Shown here: piece after piece, positions 1-5,860 of the stretch
Layout: each line of letters starts with the position of its first letter
Numbering within the stretch: position 1 is the stretch's first letter
Source: Bacillota bacterium
GTDB lineage: Bacteria; Bacillota; Clostridia; Acetivibrionales; DTU013
Direction: 5' to 3'
NCBI GenBank assembly: GCA_023435805.1
Contig: JAEZMC010000232.1
Coordinates: 1-6,021 of the forward strand
Length of the DNA: 6,021 nt
Notes under the pieces: generated by a model
Databases searched by the model: none
Told to the model about the DNA's origin: nothing
Seen by the model: the letters and a program-made list of their open reading frames with translations, nothing else
Position numbers and translations under genes: made by a program

Positions 1-1108
1 CGTCAGCAAGCAGACACAAGCGCTGCAGATGATGGCGGCAAGCAGCGAGGAGCTGACCGCATCCATTGAAGATGTGGCTGAAAACGCTCAAAGTGTGGCT
101 TCTAACGTAACCTATACACAGCAGGTAACCGGAGAAGGCGTTCAAAATATAACACGTTCCATACAATTTGTTAAAAATTCTTTTGACGAAATAGAAAAAA
201 TAAGCATGCAGATGAATCGGGTCATGGAAAAAACCCATACGATCAATCAGATTATTGATATCGTAAAAGGAATAGCGGACCAGACCAATCTTCTTGCGCT
301 GAATGCGGCCATTGAAGCCGCAAGGGCCGGCGAGCAGGGGAAAGGCTTTGCCGTGGTGGCGGATGAGGTAAGAAAGCTGGCGGAACATACCAAGCTATCT
401 GTTGCAGATATACAAAAGAATATATCAGAACTGCAAAAGGATATAGATGGTTCGGCAGTACAGATCAGTACTACGGCCTCCGGACTGGATTCCGGCAAGA
501 AGCTGGTGGATAACGCGCTGAATTCAATTGATACGATCCATACATCGATCGATTCGGTTCATGATACCATCATGCAGGTGGCCGCCAATACACAGGAGCA
601 AACAGCCGCAACACAGTCATTTACCGGCGGAATCGGTGAGCTGTCCACCGAGGCTGACTTTCTGGCCGCACATTGCGATGCGACAGGCAGGGCAATTTTT
701 GACGCAAGCAGAAATCTCGATTCGATCCGAAGCGATTTGGTTAAAAAGCGATTGTACCTAAAGGATTCCGACATGATCGAAATATACAAAACCGACCATC
801 TGCTCTGGAGATGGAGGGTGTATAACATGCTTCTGGGATATGAAAAAGTAGATATCAGCGTGGTAGGGGACTATAAAAATTGCAGACTGGGAAAATGGTA
901 TTATGGCATTGATTGTGATAAAATAAGGGATGCAAAGGCTTTCAAGGACATGGAGAAGCCTCACATCCGCCTTCATGAGATTGCGCGTGAAGCTGTGCTG
1001 GCTTTTGAAAAGGGTGATACCGGCTCGGCAGACAGGTCTCTTGCGGAAATGGACAACTGCTCAAAGATGGTTATTGAAAAGCTGGAGCAGATAAAGGCAC
1101 TGCTGTAA
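1..1108 (+). CDS. Methyl-accepting chemotaxis protein with C-terminal CZB zinc-binding domain (5' partial)
   Basis: This is the 3' part of a chemoreceptor. The reading frame is open from position 2, so the start, any sensor or membrane region and any HAMP domain lie outside the window. The first two-thirds is a long heptad-rich coiled coil. The signalling hairpin tip is at 281-334 (QTNLLALNAAIEAARAGE), the highly conserved site that contacts CheW and CheA, followed by GKGFAVVADEVRKLAE. The C-terminal part, from about 780, is a CZB (chemoreceptor zinc-binding) domain. Candidate ligands are His at 797-799 (DHLLWRWRV), Cys at 881-883 (NCRLGKWYYG), and the His pair at 962-964 and 974-976 (HIRLHE). 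This is the full 3His-1Cys set. In this family the domain binds Zn and is linked to zinc or hypochlorite sensing; the ligand here is not known. The stop at 1106-1108 is 30 nt before the response regulator. Whether the protein is soluble or membrane-bound cannot be judged. Confidence 0.95.
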   Translation, partial: VSKQTQALQMMAASSEELTASIEDVAENAQSVASNVTYTQQVTGEGVQNITRSIQFVKNSFDEIEKISMQMNRVMEKTHTINQIIDIVKGIADQTNLLALNAAIEAARAGEQGKGFAVVADEVRKLAEHTKLSVADIQKNISELQKDIDGSAVQISTTASGLDSGKKLVDNALNSIDTIHTSIDSVHDTIMQVAANTQEQTAATQSFTGGIGELSTEADFLAAHCDATGRAIFDASRNLDSIRSDLVKKRLYLKDSDMIEIYKTDHLLWRWRVYNMLLGYEKVDISVVGDYKNCRLGKWYYGIDCDKIRDAKAFKDMEKPHIRLHEIAREAVLAFEKGDTGSADRSLAEMDNCSKMVIEKLEQIKALL

Positions 1109-1118
1109 TAGAATACGG

Positions 1119-1138
1119 GTGCCTCCACGGAGGTTCAC
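1119..1138 (+). promoter_or_regulatory. Strong Shine-Dalgarno inside a small inverted repeat before the response regulator
   Basis: GGAGG at 1129-1133 lies 5 nt from the ATG at 1139 and supports that start. It is mirrored by CCTCC at 1122-1126, only 2 nt upstream. The flanking GTG at 1119-1121 can pair with CAC at 1136-1138 across a TT bulge. In RNA the innermost C-G pair cannot close a 2-nt loop, so the realistic fold is a 4-bp stem with a CACG loop, plus 3 bp beyond the bulge. It could partly mask the ribosome binding site. There is no T run, so it is not a terminator. The repeat is seen directly; any regulatory role is inference. Confidence 0.5.
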
Positions 1139-1810
1139 ATGTATCAAATCATGCTGGTCGAGGATGACGCAGCATTATGCGGACAAATACTCGAAGGCCT
1201 TAAAAAATGGGGATTCTGCGCCGATGTGGCGGTAAATTTTGAAAATATCATGGATGACTTCAGCAGGATCAAACCGCAGCTTGTCATTATGGATGTCAAC
1301 CTTCCCTGTTACGACGGCTTTCATTGGTGCCGGAAGATCAGGGAGATTTCCAGGGTGCCTGTGGTTTTTCTGTCATCGAGAGATACCAATATGGATATTA
1401 TCATGGGTGTGAATACAGGCGCGGATGATTACATCACCAAGCCTTTTTCCATGCAGGTGCTGATTGCAAAGCTACAGGCCGTAATCCGCCGTACCTATGA
1501 TTACACAAATGCCGGTGCGGAATTTATCGAGCATAAAGGCCTGATGCTCAACCTGGGTGAAGGTACCGTCAGCTCCGGCAGCAGCAGGATGGAGTTGACA
1601 AAGAACGAACTCAAGATACTGTCCCTGCTGATGAACAACAAAGGCAGGGTCGTAACCAGGGAAAGCATGATGCAGCTGCTTTGGGACGACGCCGAGTATG
1701 TCAACGACAATACGCTGACGGCCAACATCAACCGGCTCCGCGGCAAGCTATCGGACATCGGTCACCCCGATTTTATCATCACAAAAAAAGGTCAGGGGTA
1801 TATGGTATGA
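1139..1810 (+). CDS. OmpR/PhoB-family response regulator, Bce-type
   Basis: A 223-residue two-component response regulator, the normal length for the family. The N-terminal receiver domain (about 1-120) has acidic residues E8-D9-D10, phospho-acceptor D52 in the VIMDVNLP strand, switch residue S79 (FLSSRD) and K101 in the DDYITKPF loop. The C-terminal winged helix (about 128-223) has MELTKNELKILSLLM, the recognition-helix region NDNTLTANINRLRGKL and the wing ITKKGQGYMV. The stretch SSRDTNMDIIMGVNTGADDYITKPF resembles BceR-like regulators that control peptide-antibiotic transporters. The start is set by GGAGG 5 nt upstream. The stop overlaps the kinase start (ATGA), indicating translational coupling. 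Its likely target is the direct repeat at 2826-2843 upstream of the transporter genes. Assignment as a response regulator is secure; the Bce subtype rests on sequence flavour plus neighbours. Confidence 0.95.
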   Translation: MYQIMLVEDDAALCGQILEGLKKWGFCADVAVNFENIMDDFSRIKPQLVIMDVNLPCYDGFHWCRKIREISRVPVVFLSSRDTNMDIIMGVNTGADDYITKPFSMQVLIAKLQAVIRRTYDYTNAGAEFIEHKGLMLNLGEGTVSSGSSRMELTKNELKILSLLMNNKGRVVTRESMMQLLWDDAEYVNDNTLTANINRLRGKLSDIGHPDFIITKKGQGYMV

Positions 1811-2841
1811 AAGTAACGGAATACATCAAAACCATCCGGCCTCTGCTTATTTGCCAGCTTATACTCCTGCTGATACTGGATGCCATACTGCTTGCCAGCA
1901 GCAACCTGTTAAAAAGCCTGCCGGATATCCTGTACCTGAACATACTGGTTGTCTTAATCCTTTTCGTTTATTTCATTTATGACTTTATCCGTATGAAAAA
2001 CCGCTACGGCAGACTTAACAGGGCTCTGGAGGATGAAGTGGACGGGGATGTGGATACACTGATGCCTGAAGACGATAGCTTCTATTCATCTCTGTTGAGA
2101 AAGGCCGTCCGGCGGAGCTACCTGGAACACCGGAAAATTACGGACGTTCATGAGAATAATATGGACGAGCTGAACAATTACATCACCAAGTGGGTGCACG
2201 AGATTAAGATTCCCATCTCCGTACTGGAACTGATGCTGGAAAATACGGAGGATCTGGATACGGAAAACGCCAGAAAATTCAAAACGGAGATACAGCGCAT
2301 CAAATTTCTCGCAAACCAGGTACTGTATGCAGGAAGAGCCGCACAATATCAGGAGGATGTCAACGTATGCGAATTCAGCCTGAATAATGCCGTAAGGGAA
2401 GCATTAAAGCTGAACGCCTATTTTCTGATGACAAAAAATATTGAAGTGAATGCAGACAGGTTGAACCATGCGGTAGTAAATGATGAGAAATGGGTCATAT
2501 ATATACTGGAACAGCTGTTGAACAACGCGGGCAAATATGTGAGGCAGGACGGAAGGATCGAGATTTTTGCAGCGGAGGATGATACAGCGGTCAAACTGCA
2601 TGTAAAGGATAATGGGATCGGTATTCCGGCAGCGGATTTACCCCGTATATATGACAAGGGTTTCACGGGCGAAAACGGAAGAAAAACCTCCAAATCGACA
2701 GGAATGGGACTGTATTATTCCAAAAAAATGGCGGACCGGCTCGGCATAGGTCTGGAGGTAAGCTCCGAAGCGGGTAAATATACGGAGTTTATTCTTGTTT
2801 TTTATAAATTGAGCGACTATTTGAATGTGACAAAAATGTAA
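1807..2841 (+). CDS. Bce-type intramembrane-sensing sensor histidine kinase
   Basis: A 344-residue membrane histidine kinase. Two hydrophobic helices at about 13-31 and 41-61 are separated by only about 9 residues. There is thus no extracellular sensor domain, the hallmark of BceS-like kinases that receive their signal from the partner ABC transporter. The dimerisation/phosphotransfer site is H131 in WVHEIKIP. The ATPase domain shows the N-box LLNNAGKY (N240), G1 DNGIGIP (268-274), the F-box region RIYDKGFTGENGR and G2 STGMGLYYSKKM (297-308). DKGFTGENGR is typical of the Bce kinase group. The frame is open back to 1681, but the ATG at 1807 is chosen. It overlaps the regulator stop by 4 nt and has AGGGG at 1794-1798 with 8-nt spacing, and it gives a protein starting directly before the first helix, as in the family. 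It should phosphorylate D52 of the upstream regulator. Confidence 0.95.
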   Translation: MKVTEYIKTIRPLLICQLILLLILDAILLASSNLLKSLPDILYLNILVVLILFVYFIYDFIRMKNRYGRLNRALEDEVDGDVDTLMPEDDSFYSSLLRKAVRRSYLEHRKITDVHENNMDELNNYITKWVHEIKIPISVLELMLENTEDLDTENARKFKTEIQRIKFLANQVLYAGRAAQYQEDVNVCEFSLNNAVREALKLNAYFLMTKNIEVNADRLNHAVVNDEKWVIYILEQLLNNAGKYVRQDGRIEIFAAEDDTAVKLHVKDNGIGIPAADLPRIYDKGFTGENGRKTSKSTGMGLYYSKKMADRLGIGLEVSSEAGKYTEFILVFYKLSDYLNVTKM

Positions 2842-2843
2842 CA
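2826..2843 (+). promoter_or_regulatory. Candidate response-regulator operator: 7-4-7 direct repeat
   Basis: TGTGACA (2826-2832), AAAA (2833-2836), TGTAACA (2837-2843). The two 7-base units match at 6 of 7 positions and repeat every 11 bp. That is the tandem head-to-tail layout bound by OmpR/PhoB-type winged-helix dimers, as in the pho box. The repeat overlaps the kinase stop codon and lies about 90 nt upstream of the ATPase start. It is the right place for the upstream regulator to activate the transporter genes. The repeat is seen; binding is inferred. Confidence 0.55.
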
Positions 2844-2856
2844 TACACCCCGTAAA

Positions 2857-2862
2857 TATAAC
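2857..2862 (+). promoter_or_regulatory. Candidate -10 element of the transporter promoter
   Basis: TATAAC matches the TATAAT consensus at 5 of 6 positions. No recognisable TTGACA lies 16-18 bp upstream; that region is occupied by the second half of the direct repeat. A poor -35 replaced by an activator site is typical of PhoB-type class II activation. If each repeat unit is counted as 11 bp (second unit 2837-2847), the gap to this -10 is 9 nt, close to the spacing in known pho-box promoters. Transcription would start near 2869. The region is AT-rich, so a chance match is possible. Confidence 0.4.
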
Positions 2863-2868
2863 TGCCGC

Positions 2869-2909
2869 ATGCTGGAATCCATAACCGCCAGGTTGTAGAA
2901 TGGTAGCAT
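2869..2909 (+). other. Possible nested hairpin in the transporter mRNA leader
   Basis: Three nested pairings are visible: ATGCT (2869-2873) with AGCAT (2905-2909), CCAT (2879-2882) with ATGG (2900-2903), and AACC (2883-2886) with GGTT (2891-2894) around a GCCA loop. That is 13 pairs interrupted by two asymmetric bulges. The fold would sit at the very 5' end of the predicted transcript and end 10 nt before the GGAGG of the ATPase gene. No T run follows. It could be chance or could stabilise the mRNA. Confidence 0.25.
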
Positions 2910-2932
2910 CAAAGAGTCCGGAGGATTTCAGC

Positions 2933-3700
2933 ATGAGTACGATTATTAAAACACAGGGTCTTCGAAAGGAATATGGTTCAAAAGGTATCCGGTTCCCGGC
3001 CCTTAACGGTATCGACATGGAAGTTGAAAAGGGGGAATTTCTGGCGGTAATGGGACCGTCCGGTTCCGGGAAAACCACACTTCTCAATATATTGTCCACC
3101 ATAGACAAGCCTACCGGCGGCGTCGTCAGCTTTGACGGACAGGATCTGATCCGACTGAAAAGCGAAGAGCTGGCGAAATTTCGCCGGGATAAGATCGGCT
3201 TTGTTTTCCAGGATTTCAACCTGCTCGACAATATGACGATCATGGATAATATTGCGCTTCCGCTTGCTTTAAACAAGGTGCATCACAAGGACATCACACA
3301 AAGGGTCAAGCTGCTGGCCTCCTTTTTCGGAATAGAACAGCAACTGGTCAAATATCCATGGCAGCTTTCAGGCGGACAGAAGCAGCGTGCTGCAGCAGCA
3401 AGAGCGCTGATCATGAATCCCTCCGTCATATTTGCCGACGAACCGACCGGCGCGCTGGATTCCAAATCCTCTGCGGAGCTTCTGGAATGCTTTAAACGGC
3501 TAAACAGCCAATACGGCACCACCTTCATTATGGTCACGCATGATGCTTTTGCCGCAAGCTACTGCAGCAGGATTATGTTTTTGAAGGACGGAGCCATTCA
3601 TGCCCGTCTGGACAGGACAGGCGACAGAAAAGAGCTGTTCCACAGCATTCTGGATATGCTTGGTACCATGGGAGGTGTTTCGGCGAATGAACTCTTTTAG
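2933..3700 (+). CDS. ABC transporter ATP-binding protein, BceA-like
   Basis: A 255-residue ABC ATPase of the MacB/LolD/BceA type, which powers a peptide-antibiotic detoxification and sensing transporter at the cytoplasmic face. Visible motifs are Walker A GPSGSGKT (41-48), Q-loop Q93 (FVFQDFNLLDNMT), signature LSGGQ (145-149), Walker B VIFADE (165-170) with catalytic E170, D-loop ALDS (174-177) and H-loop H203 (MVTHD). All catalytic elements are intact. The frame is open to an ATG at 2900, but the ATG at 2933 is preferred. It has GGAGG at 2920-2924 with 8-nt spacing, and MSTIIKTQGLRKEYG aligns with the usual family start; the 2900 ATG has no ribosome binding site. The 3' end overlaps the permease by 14 nt. 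Expression is probably driven from the promoter candidate at 2826-2862. Confidence 0.95.
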   Translation: MSTIIKTQGLRKEYGSKGIRFPALNGIDMEVEKGEFLAVMGPSGSGKTTLLNILSTIDKPTGGVVSFDGQDLIRLKSEELAKFRRDKIGFVFQDFNLLDNMTIMDNIALPLALNKVHHKDITQRVKLLASFFGIEQQLVKYPWQLSGGQKQRAAAARALIMNPSVIFADEPTGALDSKSSAELLECFKRLNSQYGTTFIMVTHDAFAASYCSRIMFLKDGAIHARLDRTGDRKELFHSILDMLGTMGGVSANELF

Positions 3701-5576
3701 TATTGCATTGAAAATGTTCCGGAACAACCTGAAGGCCTATGGCTTCTATCTGGCGGTACTGATATTTGCCGTAGCGGTTTATTATGAGTTTATGGTACTC
3801 AAATACGAACCGAGCTTCCTGAAGGCCAAGGATATCATTGTGGCTGCCAGATCCGCGTCATCGGTTACCTCTATTATACTGGTCGTTTTCCTTTTCTTCT
3901 TTATATGGTATTCCGGCTCGTTTTTCCTCAAACAGCGCAAAAATGAAATTGCCATCTACTCGCTGATGGGGATTAGCAGCCGCAAAATCGGGCGTATTTT
4001 TGCAATAGAAAGCCTTTTTTCAGGCGTTACTGCAATATGCCTCGGCCTGGGGATCGGTATTCTGTTTTCAAGGCTGTTCCTGATGGCAGTTACCAGGATT
4101 GCGCTGCTGGACGTATCCGTGAGCTTTTCCATACCGGCTGCAGGTGTGAAGGAGCTGCTGCTGGTATTCGGCATCAGCTTTATTGTACTGTCGGTCAGCA
4201 GCTATATCAGCGTAGCCCGCTGCAAGCTGATCGACCTGATCAGGGATGCGCAGAAGGAGGAGACGGAACCCAAATTCAAGGCGATTCGTGCGATATTATC
4301 CCTATTGTTGATTGCCGCCGGCTATATGCTGCGGAGCAATATCCTTCTCGCGCCCATCGTGGTGATGCTGGTCTCCGCCGGCACCTACTGGCTGTTCGGT
4401 GCACTGCTTCCAACCATTGCGAAGTTTCTGGCCAGCCGGAAGAGCGTTCTGTATAAAGGTGTACGCATTGTGAGCATCAACAACTTTACCTACAGGATAA
4501 AGGGAAACTATAGAAGCCTCGCCATGCTGGCCATCATGACGGCCACAACCATTACGGCGTTCGGCACCTCGCTGTCATTGAAATACTATGTGGAGGAAAC
4601 GCACCATATTGAATTTCCCTATTCTTTTTCCTATGTGCTCAATGATAAAAAGACGGATGACAGAGTGACGGAAGCCATACAGTCATCGAAGCACCGTCTG
4701 CTGTACAGCGGCAAGATCGAGTATGTCAGATTGAAAGCGAATATTGAGGGCAGCAGGTTTCAAAGCGCACAGAATTTTAACGTTGTCAGATATTCAGATT
4801 TCCTCAGGGTTTCCCGCGATCTGGAAAAACAATATCCCGGCAAGGTTTACCCCCATAAGGAGATAAAAGGGAAGGAGACCATTCTGGTAACGGCACCCGC
4901 TACCATAGGCGGTTTCCTGTTCTATGAGGGACAAAGTGCCGTAACGGAACAGGGAAGCTATGAAATTACCCAGAGGATAAAAACACCGCTGTTCGGAAGC
5001 GGCGTGCTGGAGCATTACGAAACCATGATTGTGACCGACGAAGAGTTTGAAAAGCTGGCGAAGGGAATGGAAAGGAAAATTTTCAACGGTTACATCGTAT
5101 CCGACGCCAAGCATTCTGTTGAGCTGGCAAAGAGCCTGATGGCCGTCATGCCGGAGGGAACCAGCCTTTTCACCTATGCGGCTAAATACATGGGTACGGT
5201 CAGCTTTATAGGACTCTTCTATTTTCTTGGTTCCTTCATGTCTATTGTGTTTATACTCTCAACAGGCAGCATTATGTATTTCAAGATTCTAAGCGAAGGA
5301 TTGGCAGACAGGGGGAAATACGATATCCTTAAAAAAATAGGCATGACGCGCAGGGAGATCATAGATGCAGTGGCAATACAGGTAGGTCTTTCTCTGGTTC
5401 TGCCACTCGCTGTCGGCATCGTGCACAGCCTGTTCGCCATTGACGTATTGCGTGGAGTGCTGGATTACAGCCTTGTCGTTCCCACGCTGTGGGCAATAAT
5501 CATCTATATACTGTTTTACGGCCTGTTTTATATTGCCACCACACAGAAATTCATGAGAATGGTATACAGAGGGTAG
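3687..5576 (+). CDS. ABC transporter permease, BceB-like (FtsX domain, 10 TM)
   Basis: A 629-residue permease, close to the roughly 650 residues usual for BceB. Hydrophobic segments lie at about 19-37, 59-80, 107-133, 156-175, 201-214, 221-248, 279-298, 504-531, 564-585 and 596-618. The roughly 200 residues between the seventh and eighth (about 300-503) form the large extracellular domain diagnostic of Bce-type permeases, which in the family gives drug specificity. FtsX-like signatures are FFLKQRKNEIAIYSLMGISSRKIG (79-102) and LSEGLADRGKYDILKKIGMTRREI (535-558). In the family it acts with the ATPase in resistance to cell-wall-active peptides such as bacitracin or lantibiotics, and passes the transport state to the kinase. 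The substrate here cannot be read from sequence. The ATG at 3687 is chosen because it has GGGAGG ending at 3675, 11 nt upstream, and begins MNSFSIALKMFRNNLKAY as expected. The open frame back to 3600 lies inside the ATPase gene. Confidence 0.94.
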   Translation: MNSFSIALKMFRNNLKAYGFYLAVLIFAVAVYYEFMVLKYEPSFLKAKDIIVAARSASSVTSIILVVFLFFFIWYSGSFFLKQRKNEIAIYSLMGISSRKIGRIFAIESLFSGVTAICLGLGIGILFSRLFLMAVTRIALLDVSVSFSIPAAGVKELLLVFGISFIVLSVSSYISVARCKLIDLIRDAQKEETEPKFKAIRAILSLLLIAAGYMLRSNILLAPIVVMLVSAGTYWLFGALLPTIAKFLASRKSVLYKGVRIVSINNFTYRIKGNYRSLAMLAIMTATTITAFGTSLSLKYYVEETHHIEFPYSFSYVLNDKKTDDRVTEAIQSSKHRLLYSGKIEYVRLKANIEGSRFQSAQNFNVVRYSDFLRVSRDLEKQYPGKVYPHKEIKGKETILVTAPATIGGFLFYEGQSAVTEQGSYEITQRIKTPLFGSGVLEHYETMIVTDEEFEKLAKGMERKIFNGYIVSDAKHSVELAKSLMAVMPEGTSLFTYAAKYMGTVSFIGLFYFLGSFMSIVFILSTGSIMYFKILSEGLADRGKYDILKKIGMTRREIIDAVAIQVGLSLVLPLAVGIVHSLFAIDVLRGVLDYSLVVPTLWAIIIYILFYGLFYIATTQKFMRMVYRG

Positions 5577-5598
5577 ACTTAAGCATAAGCTTCCCATG

Positions 5599-5650
5599 GG
5601 GAAATACTGACGAATGCGTGGAATACGCCATGAGGTCAGTATTTCCCTTT
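5599..5650 (+). terminator. Compound hairpin, probable terminator of the transporter operon
   Basis: GGGAAATACTGAC (5599-5611) and GTCAGTATTTCCC (5635-5647) are perfect 13-base reverse complements. The 23-nt interior holds a second small stem, GCGT (5616-5619) with ACGC (5625-5628) around GGAAT. The 3' arm is followed by TTTCATTTT, a broken T tract. The hairpin starts 22 nt after the permease stop and precedes the next promoter. The opposite strand has no T run after the stem, so termination would be one-directional. The stem is long and less GC-rich than a classic terminator, so an mRNA 3'-end stabiliser is an alternative. Confidence 0.65.
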
Positions 5651-5722
5651 CATTTTGCACATCTTTCTGATTTGCCGGTTGAAATAAAAATGACCCCATA
5701 GGAAGAAATATTTTTTCAGGTA

Positions 5723-5751
5723 TTGACAATTAATGGAGTCGCAAATATAAT
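5723..5751 (+). promoter_or_regulatory. Perfect housekeeping sigma-factor promoter
   Basis: TTGACA (5723-5728), a 17-bp spacer, and TATAAT (5746-5751) match both consensus hexamers exactly at optimal spacing. A T6 run at 5711-5716 and A-rich sequence just upstream resemble an UP element. Transcription should start near 5757-5759, leaving a leader of about 100 nt before the gene at 5861. This is the only gene downstream in the window, and the promoter lies beyond the terminator hairpin, so that gene is a separate transcription unit. Confidence 0.85.
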
Positions 5752-5773
5752 AAAGCATATAAAACATATATGA

Positions 5774-5797
5774 ATAGTTTGCATTCGTGCAGACTAT
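5774..5797 (+). promoter_or_regulatory. Dyad in the leader: operator or UUCG-capped hairpin
   Basis: ATAGTTTGCA (5774-5783) and TGCAGACTAT (5788-5797) are inverted around TTCG, with 9 of 10 Watson-Crick pairs and one G-U pair in RNA. The centre lies about 28 nt downstream of the predicted start site. As DNA it has the size of an operator for a TetR- or MarR-type repressor. As RNA it is a 10-bp stem with a stable UUCG tetraloop. The sequence after it (ATTTTAGGG) has only four T's, so termination is unlikely. Confidence 0.5.
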
Positions 5798-5860
5798 ATT
5801 TTAGGGATCAAATCCGACAAAACCAATATGAAAAATAAATTACAAATCGGGAGATATAAT

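Noticed and set aside
1681..1806. N-terminal extension of the histidine kinase frame
   Set aside because: It lies wholly inside the winged-helix coding region of the regulator, and its translation is polar and unlike kinase N-termini. The ATGA overlap start at 1807 fits better.
2900..2932. Earlier ATG for the ABC ATPase
   Set aside because: No Shine-Dalgarno is present, while the ATG at 2933 has GGAGG at ideal spacing and gives the normal family N-terminus.
2638..3276. Long 212-codon open frame on the - strand across the kinase/ATPase junction
   Set aside because: It lies opposite two well-supported genes with intact catalytic motifs and crosses their operator region. Its translation shows no recognisable domain, so it is a shadow frame.
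4037..4456. 139-codon + strand frame inside the permease gene
   Set aside because: It is embedded in a membrane-helix-rich stretch of a clear BceB-like protein, with a low-complexity, unrecognisable translation.
5581..5592. AAGC-ATAA-GCTT mini hairpin after the permease stop
   Set aside because: Only 4 bp and AT-rich; not distinguishable from chance next to the strong 13-bp hairpin.
5289..5729. 146-codon open frame on the - strand across the permease end and the terminator hairpin
   Set aside because: It overlaps the conserved C-terminal FtsX region, the hairpin and the -35 of the consensus promoter. The product is not recognisable.
5770..5838. 22-codon upstream frame in the leader of the CMD-family gene
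   Set aside because: No ribosome binding site precedes its ATG (AT-rich sequence only), and it is explained by the dyad it overlaps. The peptide has no leader-peptide features such as codon runs.
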